A model generated the notes under the pieces. That model saw only the letters and a list, made by a program, of their open reading frames with translations. It had not been told where the DNA came from and searched no databases. This document shows positions 42,203 through 53,292 of a stretch of DNA of 64,000 nt, piece by piece. The position numbers were made by a program, and so were the translations under genes. Origin of the DNA: Hypomyces perniciosus (lineage: Eukaryota; Ascomycota; Sordariomycetes; Hypocreales; Hypocreaceae); NCBI GenBank assembly GCA_008477525.1, contig SPDT01000009.1:1116001-1180000 (forward strand), written 5' to 3'. Position 1 is the stretch's first letter. Each line of letters begins with the position of its first letter.

Positions 42203-45093
42203 ATGCGCCTTTCTCCGTCAGTTCTCTGCCTCTCTCTTTACTGGGGCGCTGTCAATGCGTTTCCTAAAGGGAATAACCTTATAAGAAGACAGACTTCAAA
42301 GGTCTCATTATCCTTTGCAAATAGCAGCGTAATTCACTTTTCTAGCCAGTCATTTACTCTATCTTCCACGCCATTTTCAACGAACCTTGTCTCGTCTGAT
42401 TTTCAGACTACTGCTACATCTAGCTCTGTCCTATCAACGGCTTCCACTTCCAGGGTGCTTGTGCCAGTTGTATTACCTGCCACCAACACTCCAACACAAA
42501 CTGTTACGAATACCCAGATCTTAATCCCTAACCCAACGAATTCAGGGACTCCTAGGTCATCCGTGGTCGAGGTCCAGAACCCCGACAACCCTGACGAAAA
42601 GGTCACGTTCGGCAAGACAAAACTGCCTGAGTCGCAACGCGATGGGCTACCGGTTATCCGTGATACAGCCCCTCTGGCCTTGTTCCTATTGTTTAGGGGT
42701 GTACCAACACTCGTCACAGTAGACGCATCATTTGATGTAGTGTTTCCTCTAACCTGGGCTGCCTGGCTTACGCCTGCTCTCTACCCAGCCGCTGCTTCTA
42801 TTGGGGATATCGACAAGCCTACTGGTACCAAAAATACCAAGGGCCCAACTTCGACAGCCTCAACAACTTCAACATCAAGCTGCGCTATCACTACTGTGAC
42901 AGACTTTTATGTTTCCTGTGGTGCGACTTCAGGGGCGGCGACGAAAACCTGCTCAACATACTCATCCGTTATAACAAGTGGCTGTACCAGCTCCGTAACT
43001 GCTGTTACAAGCACAACTATTATTTCAGCGTGTCCGGCTTTCAATGGTATATCAATAGCCTGGCCGCCAACTCGAGCTTCGACTCGCAAAACCACGGCTT
43101 CAACAGGCTCGTTCACTTCGATCGATCAGAACACATCTGTTACCCGGAGTACATCTAGACCGCCATCGCAGACTAGTGCTAGAACTTCCACACCGACTGC
43201 CACATCTAGCAGCACAGCTTCACAATCGAACACAACCGTGGCCTCGCCCCCGACCGCTTCATCCAGTCAGAGCATTTCATCCTCCGTGGCACGTAGTGGC
43301 GAATCAACCACTCCGCCACCATCGAGCACGACTACATCTAGTCATGGTCTCAGCACGCGGACTGTGACTAGCAACAGCATGGCGGTGACTCACACTTCTA
43401 CTACCTCTGCTTCGTCGACGGCCATCTTGCCTACGTCTGAGACAGTCACTTTCAATCGTCTCACATCCCCAGGAAAAGATTCGACTGTTCACCCGACCTC
43501 CACACCAGGTCACACAACGACAAAAGCCCCCACGACGACCGCCGCACCTAGTTCCTCGTTAACATGCCAACAGAAGAGGGGTGAAGGGGCTCCCTCTGGA
43601 GAGAGCCTCAAGAGCAGCCTGCTCGCCCATGGCGCCCTCCAGCAGTTCTGTGGAACTAGTTTTACTCCGACCAGCGAAACCTCCATCACGTACAACAACA
43701 ACTTCATGACCATAGCTATCACTCGGAAAAGCGAGCACGACCCCCTTAAATGGTGTAACCCCGGTATCAACGCTATCATTGACTCTTGCATAGTCAGCCA
43801 AGGCTTCTTCGGCGGTGTCTACTCCGAGGGCGGCGAGACGTACACAATCTCGAACATAGGCTATCCAGGCAACCAAAATCCTCTTGCACCCCCAACACTC
43901 TCAACAACGAGGGCACCGCCTACTACGACTAAACCCTCTGTTCCTTCCGCCCACACCGTAACCTCGAACGGAATGATCTGCGTATTGATCGATGGATCGA
44001 ACAACCCAGTCTGCAGGCCCCAGTCGACGCCGACCCCTAATCCTGCTGGAACTAACGTGGTAAGTCAGCTCTTGCTACCTAATGAACTCATCAGCATCTG
44101 TCTAATATATATCAATTAAGCATATCAACTCTGGTTGTGCATTGGTTAACGGTAGTCCGAGATGTAACAGAGATGCCGGCGCCGTCTCCAATGTCTATCA
44201 GAGTTTCTATAGTAAGAATCGCCCCTAAACCTGGAACGGTTCTATATCGGGGTCCTATTTAATTTCATTGGAAGACTAACATTATCTGTAGACGTTGCAT
44301 CCGACCCAAAACAGCCTTACAGTACCACATTGATCCTATCTGGCTTCGATAAGAGTAACGACAACCATCTCCACGCGACGGCCAGTTGCCAGCTCCAGGC
44401 CCGCTGGCCGTCCAACTATGGCGACGTTTACTTCGGAGCTGACGGGTGCCTGTACGATTCCAACAGCAACAGGATTTTTAACCAATGTTTGTATCCACCT
44501 TAATGTTGCTGAAGACATCCATGGCTAACCGAACGACAGGCTGCTCTAAGCCGGACTCAAACAACAGTGGCCCAGCCACGAACCCCTACGTCGCTCCGCC
44601 GCCGCGATCACCGAAGCAGTCATCGGGAAACCATGATGGATCGTCTATCTGCTCGTCCATTAGTAAAAATGTCTGCCTGGCGGCAGCCTCCCGATTCGTG
44701 GACGACATTGTGTACCACCAGTACACGTCGGCGGTATGGCCAGACTCCAGCGGTGCCGATATAGTCAACGCGATAATCCCCATTGCTGGTCCCATTCTTG
44801 AGCAACTGTTTGGCATCAACTACGGCTGCACGGTCATATGGACCTGTAATAACCAGGATGCATTTAATCGCGGTATGACAGGCAAGCAGATTAAGGACTC
44901 TATGTTGAACATCTATAATTTGGACGGTGCCAAAGGGTGCGGCAGCACGTACCTAGATAACTCTTGCCACATTACTGTCAATGGCTGCAACAACTGCCGA
45001 GACTATGGCCGGGGTGGCACACTATGGAACCCTATCTCTGTGTGGAAGGGGACATATGGAGACGCCGGTGACGGATTCCCTCCAAAGAGGTGA
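42203..45093 (+). CDS. Large secreted Ser/Thr-rich glycoprotein with Cys-rich domains
   Basis: Four exons (42203-44059, 44121-44211, 44292-44486, 44540-45093) join in frame to 898 residues. Donors are GTAAGTC, GTAAGAA and GTTTGTA; acceptors ATTAAG, TGTAG and GACAG. A signal peptide (MRLSPSVLCLSLYWGAVNA) is followed by a possible RR processing site. Residues 230-275 hold a Cys cluster (CAITTVTDFYVSCG, CSTYSSVITSGC). Residues 280-450 are Ser/Thr/Pro-rich and probably heavily O-glycosylated. From 454 there are alternating Cys-containing segments (CQQKRGEGAPSGE, WCNPGINAIIDSC, CALVNGSPRC) and Thr/Pro spacers. The C-terminal domain (RFVDDIVYHQYTSAVWPDSS, GCTVIWTC, GMTGKQIKDSM, CHITVNGCNNCRDYG) looks conserved. 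No GPI signal or membrane helix is seen. The role is probably in the wall or outside the cell; no enzyme family recognised. Confidence 0.83.
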
Positions 45094-45932
45094 CAGACCA
45101 GGGTCAAGGAGCCAAACGGCATTGAGTTTCATTGATAGTTCATTTCTAGCTTGTATATTTCCGTAACCTTCATAACAATAATGAACGCTTATTTTGCCAT
45201 AGGGCCGCACTCAAAGTATTGAGAAATCTGCTTGTAAGTGTAGAGAACAAGTCTGCCGGATTTCAAGTTTGGGGATACCTGAGCAATGGCAGTTGTCTTC
45301 ATCACAGTGCCTGTTCATTGCCGGACTGGGCAAGGAGGCGCGACAACATATCCTGAACTTGGCTGAAGAATGTCAACATGTCTCTGGTAGGGAAACTGTA
45401 CGTATGGCCGATGACTTGAGCCTTAAATGGGCGAGTAGGCGGCGCACGACAGTCCCGTCGCTGCGACCGTCTCAGAATGCAATCGGATTTCTGCATCTGT
45501 CTGCTCGAAAGCACGGCCCTAGAAGGCTCGTCAGACGTAAACAGAATCCAGGCTTTCGGCTCCGTACCAATCACTCAACTGCTGGGTATGCTTAGGGCAT
45601 GTCGATTCGGGTAGGTGATTTGATTGTGAGCGACGAGTTCGGGTTGGGAAGAAAGAGGATAGCCGGCCGCAAATGTCACGTAGGCTCATCTGTCCATAGC
45701 GAGTTCAGAAGGCGGGCAGCAAGGTGCATCGGTTGGGTGACTGCGCAATCTCAACGGGTTGTGCTCGTCAAACGCTGGCGGCTGAAGGCCGTCGCAAGGG
45801 GAGATTGGCTAGGCCGCGGCGCGTGGAGTCTGCCATTTTAGGACCTAGGGAGACTGAGAGAAGGGGAGGGGTGTAGATGGGAAGGCTGAGAGACAAAGGA
45901 TGGGCGTAAGGCGGGTGCCGCCAAATCTGGAG
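45094..45932. other. No supported gene
   Basis: Short GC-rich frames on both strands near 45269-45841 overlap and show no motif. Confidence 0.45.
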
Positions 45933-46255
45933 GGTGGGCAAAAAGTGCAAATGGCCATTTTTGCAAGTTAAGAAAATAGCAAAAACAGCAAAATCGCAGA
46001 TTAAAATAATTCGCACTGTATTATAACCTTAACCCTATAGAGTTATAGTGCATTTAGCCAGTATAATATAGCGTATTTACGACCAAATTCAAGAGCGCAT
46101 TTAAGAGTATACTTAAAAGCCTATATCTTTCTTAATGCTAATATAATATTATTTTGATGGCTATTGTGTTGTATTTTAGTAAAATATCTACTTTATTTCT
46201 TGATTTTATAGTTTTGCAATTTTTATAAAATGACCATTTGCACCTTTTGCCCACC
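45933..46255. mobile_element. MITE-like element with 29-bp inverted repeats
   Basis: Left end GGTGGGCAAAAAGTGCAAAT is matched by the inverted right end ATTTGCACCTTTTGCCCACC, with the pairing extending through GGCCATTTT/AAAATGACC. The 323-bp element has an AT-rich, non-coding interior. No target duplication is obvious. Confidence 0.8.
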
Positions 46256-46499
46256 TTAGCTAATGTGCGACCGTAGAGGGACCTACGACGTCTTTACACC
46301 GGTCTACCAGCACCGGGTCGAAGAGGGCCAGGAAGGTGAAATAGCATCGTCGCGTTTTTTTTTGGTCCGTCTATTTGCTCGATAAATTCGTATCTTGTGG
46401 TAGAGCCCAACCACCTGCCATCCTGGACGCTGACTGCACCCTCTCTTTACCCTGCAGCGGGGCAGCCTTTCGCATGGAGACGCTAGAAAAGATGCCTAC

Positions 46500-47430
46500 T
46501 CTTACGGTATTCGAGGACCACCTAGCAATGCTTCCACTATTAAACAACTAGATTACTTCGCCATTTTCGTTCTCATATGCTCCATGCCCCGCCTTACAGT
46601 CAGAGAAACCTTTCAGCAAAAGCCAATTACTCTGCCTTCGTGGGATTGCCAAAGCGACTTCGCCAAGATCGGCAGCAGCATTATTGCCTTTGCAAGCATC
46701 CATACTACAGGCGCCGATTAGCCGGGAGATTCGGTATATATGAGGGTTTCGATCGGCAGCATGTTGGCCACTTCATTTGGGCACGAGGCGTTTATCGCCT
46801 CTGTAGTTATATGCTGTATCATCCTGTCAATATGCATAAAGCATTGCCGGACACAGTGTCCCGATTTTCCCCCCTCTTCTGCCCAGGAATGTTGGGGTGC
46901 TGCCAGCAGCATGCAGCCCAGCTGACTAATATTCTTCAAACGTTGCAGACAACGGGATGCTGTGCTTAAGGAAGTTTTCTAGGCTACTTGGCCGCCTGCG
47001 TCGCGTCAATACACCAGCTTGACATCCATCCTCCAAAGCAGGAGATTGCTACACAAGCTATGGTCTTACGTCAGGCATTTGCCTTGGTGTTCTTGATCAT
47101 CTACCTCCTGTTGGCCCAACTATAAGTTGATGGCCGCAAGCAACTCGACACGAGTCCTCGCCTTGTACGACTTCTTAGCGATCCATCGCAGCTGGTTGTC
47201 GACACGGAATGCGATTCAACACAAATAGATGGACTCTGGCAGGTTATTGATGACGGATTCTTAAGTGATTCGGCACGCAAGACCCCAAAACTTGACCCTT
47301 CTTTCCCTTCAAGCCTCGAGTCTGGCATTGGGGAGTGGGCATTCTTCGGCGATGAAATATTTGTCAATCACCGACATTCTCTCCTAGGTTTGAGACTAAA
47401 GTTACTGTTGATAGTTGGTTCGTATAGTTA
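46500..47430 (+). other. Coding-like remnants without a start
   Basis: A plus-strand frame around 46590-46930 reads TVRETFQQKPITLPSWDCQS and a hydrophobic FIASVVICCIILSICI, broken by one TAG. A second frame, 47118-47430, is open with no ATG and reads LVRLLSDPSQLVVDTECDST and SGIGEWAFFGDEIFVNH. They may be exons of one dead gene. I recognise no family. Confidence 0.3.
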
Positions 47431-47516
47431 ATGCTTACAGTCAGCCCATATAATCAATACCCACAGTCAGCCTATATAGTTAATATATACTAGTCAGCTT
47501 ATCTATTGAATACTTA

Positions 47517-47572
47517 TAGTTAATGCTTATAGTTAATGCTTATAGTTAATGCTTATAGTTAGTGCTTACTGC
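47517..47572 (+). repeat. Tandem 13-bp repeat (AGTTAATGCTTAT)
   Basis: Four copies in a row, with looser related units from 47420. An inverted relative (GGGCTGACTGTGGGC and ACTATTACTATTAACTAT) lies at 49245-49315, so the gene at 47813 sits between inverted repeats. Confidence 0.75.
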
Positions 47573-47812
47573 GCTTAGAGTTAATACTTTTTATTGGCCC
47601 CTATTATTTCTATCTAGCTGTTTGCTATACTAGATTGTTTAAGACTTCGGACTTGCTTTTTAGATACCCCACTACTTCTATTCTAACACTAGGTACTCCG
47701 TACTATATATATTATAGCATAGGCACTCATCTACTATTACAACTAGATTCTTTTCATCCTACCTCATATTTTTATTGGATTTTTAAGCTTTCTTTCCCAT
47801 CATATTGCAATC

Positions 47813-48194
47813 ATGAAGTTTGTTACATTTATGAGCTCTGTGGTGCTATTAGCATCATCCACTTTAGCTGCGGACTGCTTTGGTGGAAAGCCTAGTCCAC
47901 AGGCAAAGTATGTCGAATCTGCATCCAACTTATGCCGGGGGTGCTATTCTCCTGGCGCATGTATGAATAGGAAGGCATTCGGCAAAGGCGTATACTGCCA
48001 GATGAGAATTCCGGCCAATTCTATCCCAACATATTGCGAGGTATCCTACTTAAAAAGCTTGATTAATGGTAAAAGATACTAATAATTTATAGGACGCTGT
48101 GGCTGATATTATTAGCCAATGCGTTAATCAGGAGAACAAGGCTGGTGGAAAGTGGTCTTTAGGTGGACAGTACTATGAGTGTGGTCCTAATTAA
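47813..48194 (+). CDS. Small secreted cysteine-rich protein, two exons
   Basis: Exon 1 is 47813-48040 and exon 2 is 48093-48194, giving 109 residues. The 52-nt intron has donor GTATCCT, a TACTAATAAT branch region and acceptor TTATAG. A signal peptide (MKFVTFMSSVVLLASSTLA) leaves a mature protein of about 90 residues with eight cysteines (DCFGGK, LCRGCYSPGACM, YCQMRIP, YCEDA, QCVNQ, YECGPN), enough for four disulphides. It is effector- or antimicrobial-like by architecture only; no family is recognised. The start context is CAATCATGAAG. A TACTCCGTA nonamer lies 111 bases upstream of the start codon. Confidence 0.75.
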
Positions 48195-48924
48195 GAAACG
48201 TTTTATTACGACCCAGGTTACGGAGTATAGAGTCGCGCAATGGGTCGGAACTACCCGGATCAACGGTCGGAGAGTTGAAGCAATTCCAGAGGATCATCAC
48301 GCTTGGCAATGGTACTAGCAATCCATTTAACTTACTTAGGATATTTCCATAGTAATCCAATGGATCCCTTGATCTCCATACTATTTATCAAGGTCTCTGA
48401 TAGGTCCAAGACAGAAACGAGGAGCAACACTTGAGAGAAATCGACCTTGGAACCTATCTAGCGGGCAATTAGTTCAGCCTTTTCTGACGAAACATCTTTG
48501 CTGGTACTCCGTAGTATCTAGGTTATTGCAAACAGGTCTTACCCTTAACTATAGTCCCGGGCAAGCGTGTCCAAGCAAATATTGTATTTTGTCGGCGGCG
48601 AAATTTGCTCGGAAATCATTAATGCCCGCTGCTATCACACCGGACCAGAAGCATCTCTCGTAGTGAGGCCACTCTGAGGGCGAAAATAATCTCTGTAAAA
48701 CATTCCAGATCGCCAAGCTTATCCGGAATGCCTTTATTGCAGGCTCCTACAGCTACATCTCTATCTTCAGCCATTATAAAAAGATACATTCTCAGCAAGT
48801 GTCTGTTGTAATTAGCGCCTCTTCTATAGTGACACTGCAAGCCCGCTATTACATATTATCCCAAGTTTCAGTAGTCTCAATTCTCTATAGCTTAAGTGAT
48901 AATCTTAGACATGTAAGGACACAT
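48195..48924. other. No supported gene
   Basis: Two TACGGAGTA nonamers (48219 and 48506) lie just downstream of the small secreted gene. Confidence 0.45.
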
Positions 48925-49193
48925 ATGTTGCGTATAGCGGAGTGTGTAGTCAGCAGTCATTTTCACGATATGGGTCAGAAAGGTACCTGAATTCCGTCTC
49001 TCTTCATTTCTCCTGATAATGTCTGATGATCCATCCTTCTATCGCTGATAGTTTCCTGGCCAGCCAATTTATAGTGCCAGAGGAACGCGTCGCGTTCCTC
49101 TTCCCCACAGCTTTAGACCTTCCTTGAGTTCCACATCGCAATTTCCTTCGTTTCGTCTTCTCGGAGTTTTCCGACCTATTACACACTATCCAA
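48925..49193 (-). repeat. LTR-like dispersed repeat, copy 3
   Basis: On the minus strand it begins TGTTGGATAGTGTG, carries GAGGAACGCGACGCGTTCCT (a near-perfect palindrome) at about 49080-49101, and immediately after it CACTATAAATTGG. Downstream blocks GAAACTATCAGCGATAGAAG and GACGGAATTCAGGT match the 27446 copy. The TG start suggests an LTR end, but the other end is not certain. Confidence 0.6.
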
Positions 49194-49481
49194 CAACATA
49201 CTCCGTCGACGCCACGTATATGTTATATCCGTGCAATCTTACTCATAGGTTAACTATTACTATTAACTATTACTATTAACTATAAGCACTAACTTTTAGG
49301 GCTGACTGTGGGCGCTGAGAAGTGAGAGTAAACGTAAATAATACAATTAGCAAGGAATATTTAATAGAAATAAATAACAGAACATAGCCCCAAATCCCAA
49401 TCATTAAATATTTACATCCTCAAAGCTTTCAATCTCTCAAATACATATTATACATTTCAGCTCATCCATACATTTCACATC

Positions 49482-50075
49482 ATGCATCTCATTGCCACCG
49501 TCATTTCATTGGCAATTGCTGCCGGAGGTGTTGGAGCCTCACCTACCATGACAGATACATCAACACAAACACCACCACCAAACCCTATCAGTGAGCCTGT
49601 TTCAGGACTCCTCGTTGAGTATTTCGAAGCCGGTGAAATGGTTGTCGATACCAATATCACTATTTCTATTCCTGGGAAAGCTCACGGCCTCCAAAAAAGG
49701 CAGCATGAACAATGCTGGGACAACCATATTACCGGCCTTTGGCGACAGCAAGCCTACGAAGACGACTGCGACAACCTAATCCTCTTACTATCTCAGTCAC
49801 CTCGAACGCAATCGCTTAGTCCCGGTCGCTCAGTGCAGTTCCAAACCAATCAGCAGCGCTGCAAGCTCATTGTACGCAACCAGAGTGTGTGCAACACTAA
49901 GAGATTTTCCGAGACCTTGGCTGCCGTGTCTGGACGTGATACGCTCAGCTCATGCGCGAACTTATCCCAATGCAGTGGATGGGGATACGTCGGTTATTCT
50001 AACAATAACCCTCTTGTGTATATCCTCGAGCCAGTTGAAGTTGCTCCGCCAACTTATTCCCCCAGTTGTAATTAG
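49482..50075 (+). CDS. Secreted cysteine-containing protein with Kex2 site
   Basis: A 197-residue single-exon gene with signal peptide (MHLIATVISLAIAAGGVGA). A pro-region rich in Thr and Pro ends at a dibasic site (HGLQKRQHEQCW), after which a mature domain of about 120 residues with seven cysteines follows (QCWDN, DDCDNL, RCKLIV, VCNTK, SCANLS, QCSGWG, SCN). The arrangement, signal-pro-KR-mature, is typical for Kex2-processed secreted proteins. The mature domain has a WGY-VGYSNNNPLVYI stretch near its end. I recognise no family. Confidence 0.72.
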   Translation: MHLIATVISLAIAAGGVGASPTMTDTSTQTPPPNPISEPVSGLLVEYFEAGEMVVDTNITISIPGKAHGLQKRQHEQCWDNHITGLWRQQAYEDDCDNLILLLSQSPRTQSLSPGRSVQFQTNQQRCKLIVRNQSVCNTKRFSETLAAVSGRDTLSSCANLSQCSGWGYVGYSNNNPLVYILEPVEVAPPTYSPSCN

Positions 50076-50580
50076 GATCGTTGAAGTGGCTATGTTTGCC
50101 TTACTTCCTTGTGATTCAGGCTGCAAATGCTATGGGGACGTAAATAGGGAAAGTATATTAGTGGAAGTACTGATAATTATTTTCTGAAGTTACTAGTTGA
50201 TATATGCGTGTACTTAGATTATCTAGAGTTCAGCTATATGCTAGATTATTTATCTCCTTATTTTTATATTTCTTTATTGGACTCCACTTATGTTGCTCTA
50301 TGCCGTCGGGTTCAAGACCTATAACACCTTGAATTGCACTCATGCTACGGAGTACATATCACAGCAAATGATGACGTCTTCGGCATAAAATCTCTAAAAA
50401 AAGGCATTCCAGATTTTCTGCAAGGAGGTCAGTAACCGTGCCACGCCCCACTTATTTCGCGGGTTCGTCTACTCACCAGCTACTAAGCTGGTGCTCCCTA
50501 GCCACCCAGCCATTTTTTCTAACCTTCGACATCTACACCTCATTTCCTCGATCAATATAGCCTCAAGCCTTTGAATAGCT
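50076..50580. other. Intergenic
   Basis: No gene seen. One TACGGAGTA nonamer is at 50346-50354. The right end precedes the transposase start. Confidence 0.45.
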
Positions 50581-51048
50581 ATGGAACAGAATATTCAGTT
50601 AGCTATTAATTACCTTAATGCCAATCCCGGCACCAAGCTCACGACCGTTGCTCGTCAATTTGATGTGCCGCGTGGCCGTCTACGAAGTCGTATTGCCAGC
50701 AACACCCCCCTTACTGGCCGTCAATATACCAATATGAAGCTATCGCAACTAGAAGAAAAGGCTTTGTGTAGCTATATCGATCGTCTCGATAATATTAACC
50801 TTGCTGTACGCCGGGAGTTTGTGGTTGATGCTGCAAATTACATTCTTCGTGAGAGGGCATCGTCGGCCCAACGAGACAACCCCCCAACAATCGGGAAAAC
50901 CCGGATTGACCGCTTCATCAGACGCCACAAATACCATCTCATGACCCAGAAGAAGCTTGATACAAACCGTGCATTATCTGAGAGCATCTCTGTTGTCACA
51001 GAATGGTATAACAAGCTCAAGAAGGTCATCGAGGATGAGGGTATTGTC
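50581..51048 (+). pseudogene. Fot1/pogo-type transposase, N-terminal fragment
   Basis: Reads a helix-turn-helix (LAINYLNANPGTKLTTVARQ, FDVPRGRLRSRI) then a CENP-B-like DNA-binding segment (LCSYIDRLDNINLAVRREFV, IGKTRIDRFIRRH) and VVTEWYNKLKKVIEDEGI, where a LINE tail begins. The DDE catalytic domain, normally starting shortly after, is absent beyond the LINE. The reading frame is intact up to the break. Confidence 0.85.
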
Positions 51049-51583
51049 TTTTTTTTATTACTATTTACGACCATTCTGTATCTAGGTACAACAGCCTCGT
51101 CTGGGCAAACAGGTCGGTAGGAGCTAGGGGTCTAGTCCCTGTTCGCTACGTTTCGCTGGACAAAGGAAAGTTTATGTGTGTTCTTAATCTATGTTTTGTA
51201 GGGGGGGGCCGTACAGGTTCACCTCCTCCACCAGCTTCTAGAAAGCCTTACTTCCCTTAGGTCCTAGTAGGTGTGTGACGGGTTTCTCGCCTCTGGGCGT
51301 TTCGGGGAGGAAGCTCCTCACTATACGGCATTCAGCAAAGTGGCCCGGTTCCCTGGGGGAGCCACACCTGCAGTGGGACGTTGTGTCGTGGCCAAACTGG
51401 TCGTGGTAGCTTTGGAAGTCCCTATAACCAGACCTCTCTGCCAGCAGCCTATGTAGAATGGGTCGGGGGAGTTTTAGTTCCAGGGGATTTTTAGGTGCTC
51501 CTAGGTCCCATGGTTGGTAGCTTTCCGGGGCGTTCGCCTCCCAGTATTTCCCCTGGAGGGTGGCTCTTTCCGCTTTTACCCAG
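51049..51583 (-). mobile_element. LINE 5: 3' end of the LINE 1 subfamily
   Basis: About 535 bp matching 8205-8745, in the same orientation, covering the end of the RNase H/zinc-cluster frame and the 3' UTR with an A-rich tail. Several codons differ from LINE 1 by G-to-A or C-to-T changes (for example GCTTCTAGAAAGCC against GCTTCTGGAAAGCC). It is inserted in the Fot1-like transposase. Target duplication not clear. Confidence 0.88.
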
Positions 51584-52867
51584 GGTACTCACTAAGCAAC
51601 ACCTACAATCTAGAAATGCGACATCCCGTGTTACAAGTATACGGAAATGAGATAGTTTCCTGTCATAGAATACGTGATAAGCATATAGATATATTATTAG
51701 TAGAGTTTCTTGTAACACACTCTCTCTCTACTATTAAGAGACTCGAACAAGATGAGACCTAGCTACTATGATAATCTGACAAGATAAAACAAACAAAGTG
51801 GGGAACACACAACCTTCATTGGAAAGCTAGTAGCCATCTCCTGATCGCCCATTATCTTGCAGATCTAGATTGCGGCTGATGAAGTGACGCCAGATAAATT
51901 TAGGGAGGTATTTACATAGTAAGGGGCGGTTATCAACCTTTAGCCTAATACTAAGCGCCATTCATAACATTCTATATGCGTTCTAGCGCAAAAGTGCATA
52001 CCTAGTGTTCTTGTTACTATCCTCAAGTCCACTTGGAAGAACTCTACCAAATCTACCCCGTAGGGGAGATCTCCGGTTCGCTTATAAGAAGTCTAGGAGC
52101 AAAGAGTAAGCGGCAACCTTCCGCCCTCCCAGTACAAACGGAAAAGCACAATTAGGGTAATAGAGAACACTAGAGAAAGTGGCTTTTGATATCACTATGG
52201 TAAGGTCATGTTTTCGAGGGGCCTGGAGAAGCAACCGCATTAGTGATGCGCTAGGGACTGTCATATGAATAACGTAGATAGTCGATTGAGCCATTAGCTG
52301 ACGATAACAGACGCTGGCTACGTAAGGCTCATAGAGATCGACATTACAGTGACCATAATAGGCAGCTAAGAGATAAAGCTATTGAAGACCATTACAGAGT
52401 AGTTTAAGATCGAATTAAAGCGGAAAGAAGTCAAGGTTTAGCAAGGTTGCGAGTATAAGGCCATATAGAGAAGTAATTGGCGAAAGGAGGTAAGGGACAA
52501 GGGAAATAGGTAAGTGAAACATAGCTACGAAGACCGTGACCTACCTGATCCAACTATACGAGAACTTCTAACCTCAGACCCGCGCTACACGATATTATTA
52601 CTCAAATTGCTTAATGGAAACCTTTTATTTCAGGCGGAGGCACTTTACCTGGCTTACCAGGGGCATACTGCTGTTATGTATTTAAAGGCGACCAAACCCC
52701 TTCTGATAGATGGAATCACAAACATTACATCGGCTTGAACCATAGACAGCTTCTACGTTCTCTAGCTATCTACCTGATTGTTTTTGCACGATGCTCTTCT
52801 TTCACTCGAATAATCGTCTCAAACTTCTTTTGATATCAATTCCACGCCCTTGGAACCAATCAGCAAT
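51584..52867. other. No supported gene; possible LTR remnant
   Basis: TGTTACAAG at 51629 and CTTGTAACA at 51708 form inverted TG/CA termini 88 bp apart, which could be a fragment of a copia-type LTR. Otherwise AT-rich with only short frames. Confidence 0.3.
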
Positions 52868-53191
52868 ATGCACTTCCAAACCACTTCCCTGGCTATTCTC
52901 TTTGCGGCTCTCCTGGCTCCCGTTTTGGCGAGCCCTCTCGCCATGACTCCTGAGGCCGACAGCTCAGCGCTCGCAAAGCGCACGTGCGACTGCGCATGCT
53001 TTGTTCAATGCGGCCCAAACTGTGCAAATGGCTGGGGCATGAATCCCATCGGTCAAGCATTTTGCATTTCCGCCTGCGCTGACTCGTGCAACTGCGGTCA
53101 GAATACCGCTTGCTGTGACGACGGGTATTCCTGCGAAGGTTACAACTGCTGTGCCCAACACAATCCGCAGGGGCCAGACCCAGGTCACTGA
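52868..53191 (+). CDS. Small secreted cysteine-rich protein with Kex2 site
   Basis: A 107-residue frame from the first ATG. Signal peptide (MHFQTTSLAILFAALLAPVL) and a short pro-region end at AKR. The mature peptide of about 68 residues is very Cys-rich: TCDCACFVQCGPNCANGW, FCISACADSCNCGQ, CCDDGYSCEGYNCC. The CxC, CxxC and CC spacing is knottin-like, but I recognise no family. It ends in a polar tail. A SINE-like element has inserted about 100 bases downstream of the stop. Confidence 0.78.
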   Translation: MHFQTTSLAILFAALLAPVLASPLAMTPEADSSALAKRTCDCACFVQCGPNCANGWGMNPIGQAFCISACADSCNCGQNTACCDDGYSCEGYNCCAQHNPQGPDPGH

Positions 53192-53292
53192 TATTAGTCG
53201 GACAATGGACTGTGAAGGACTCGGTACGGAACTATATGTGCAGAATGGGCGAGCTTGTTGGAGGGAAAGTTGGGGCAAAGGAGCTTCATGTC

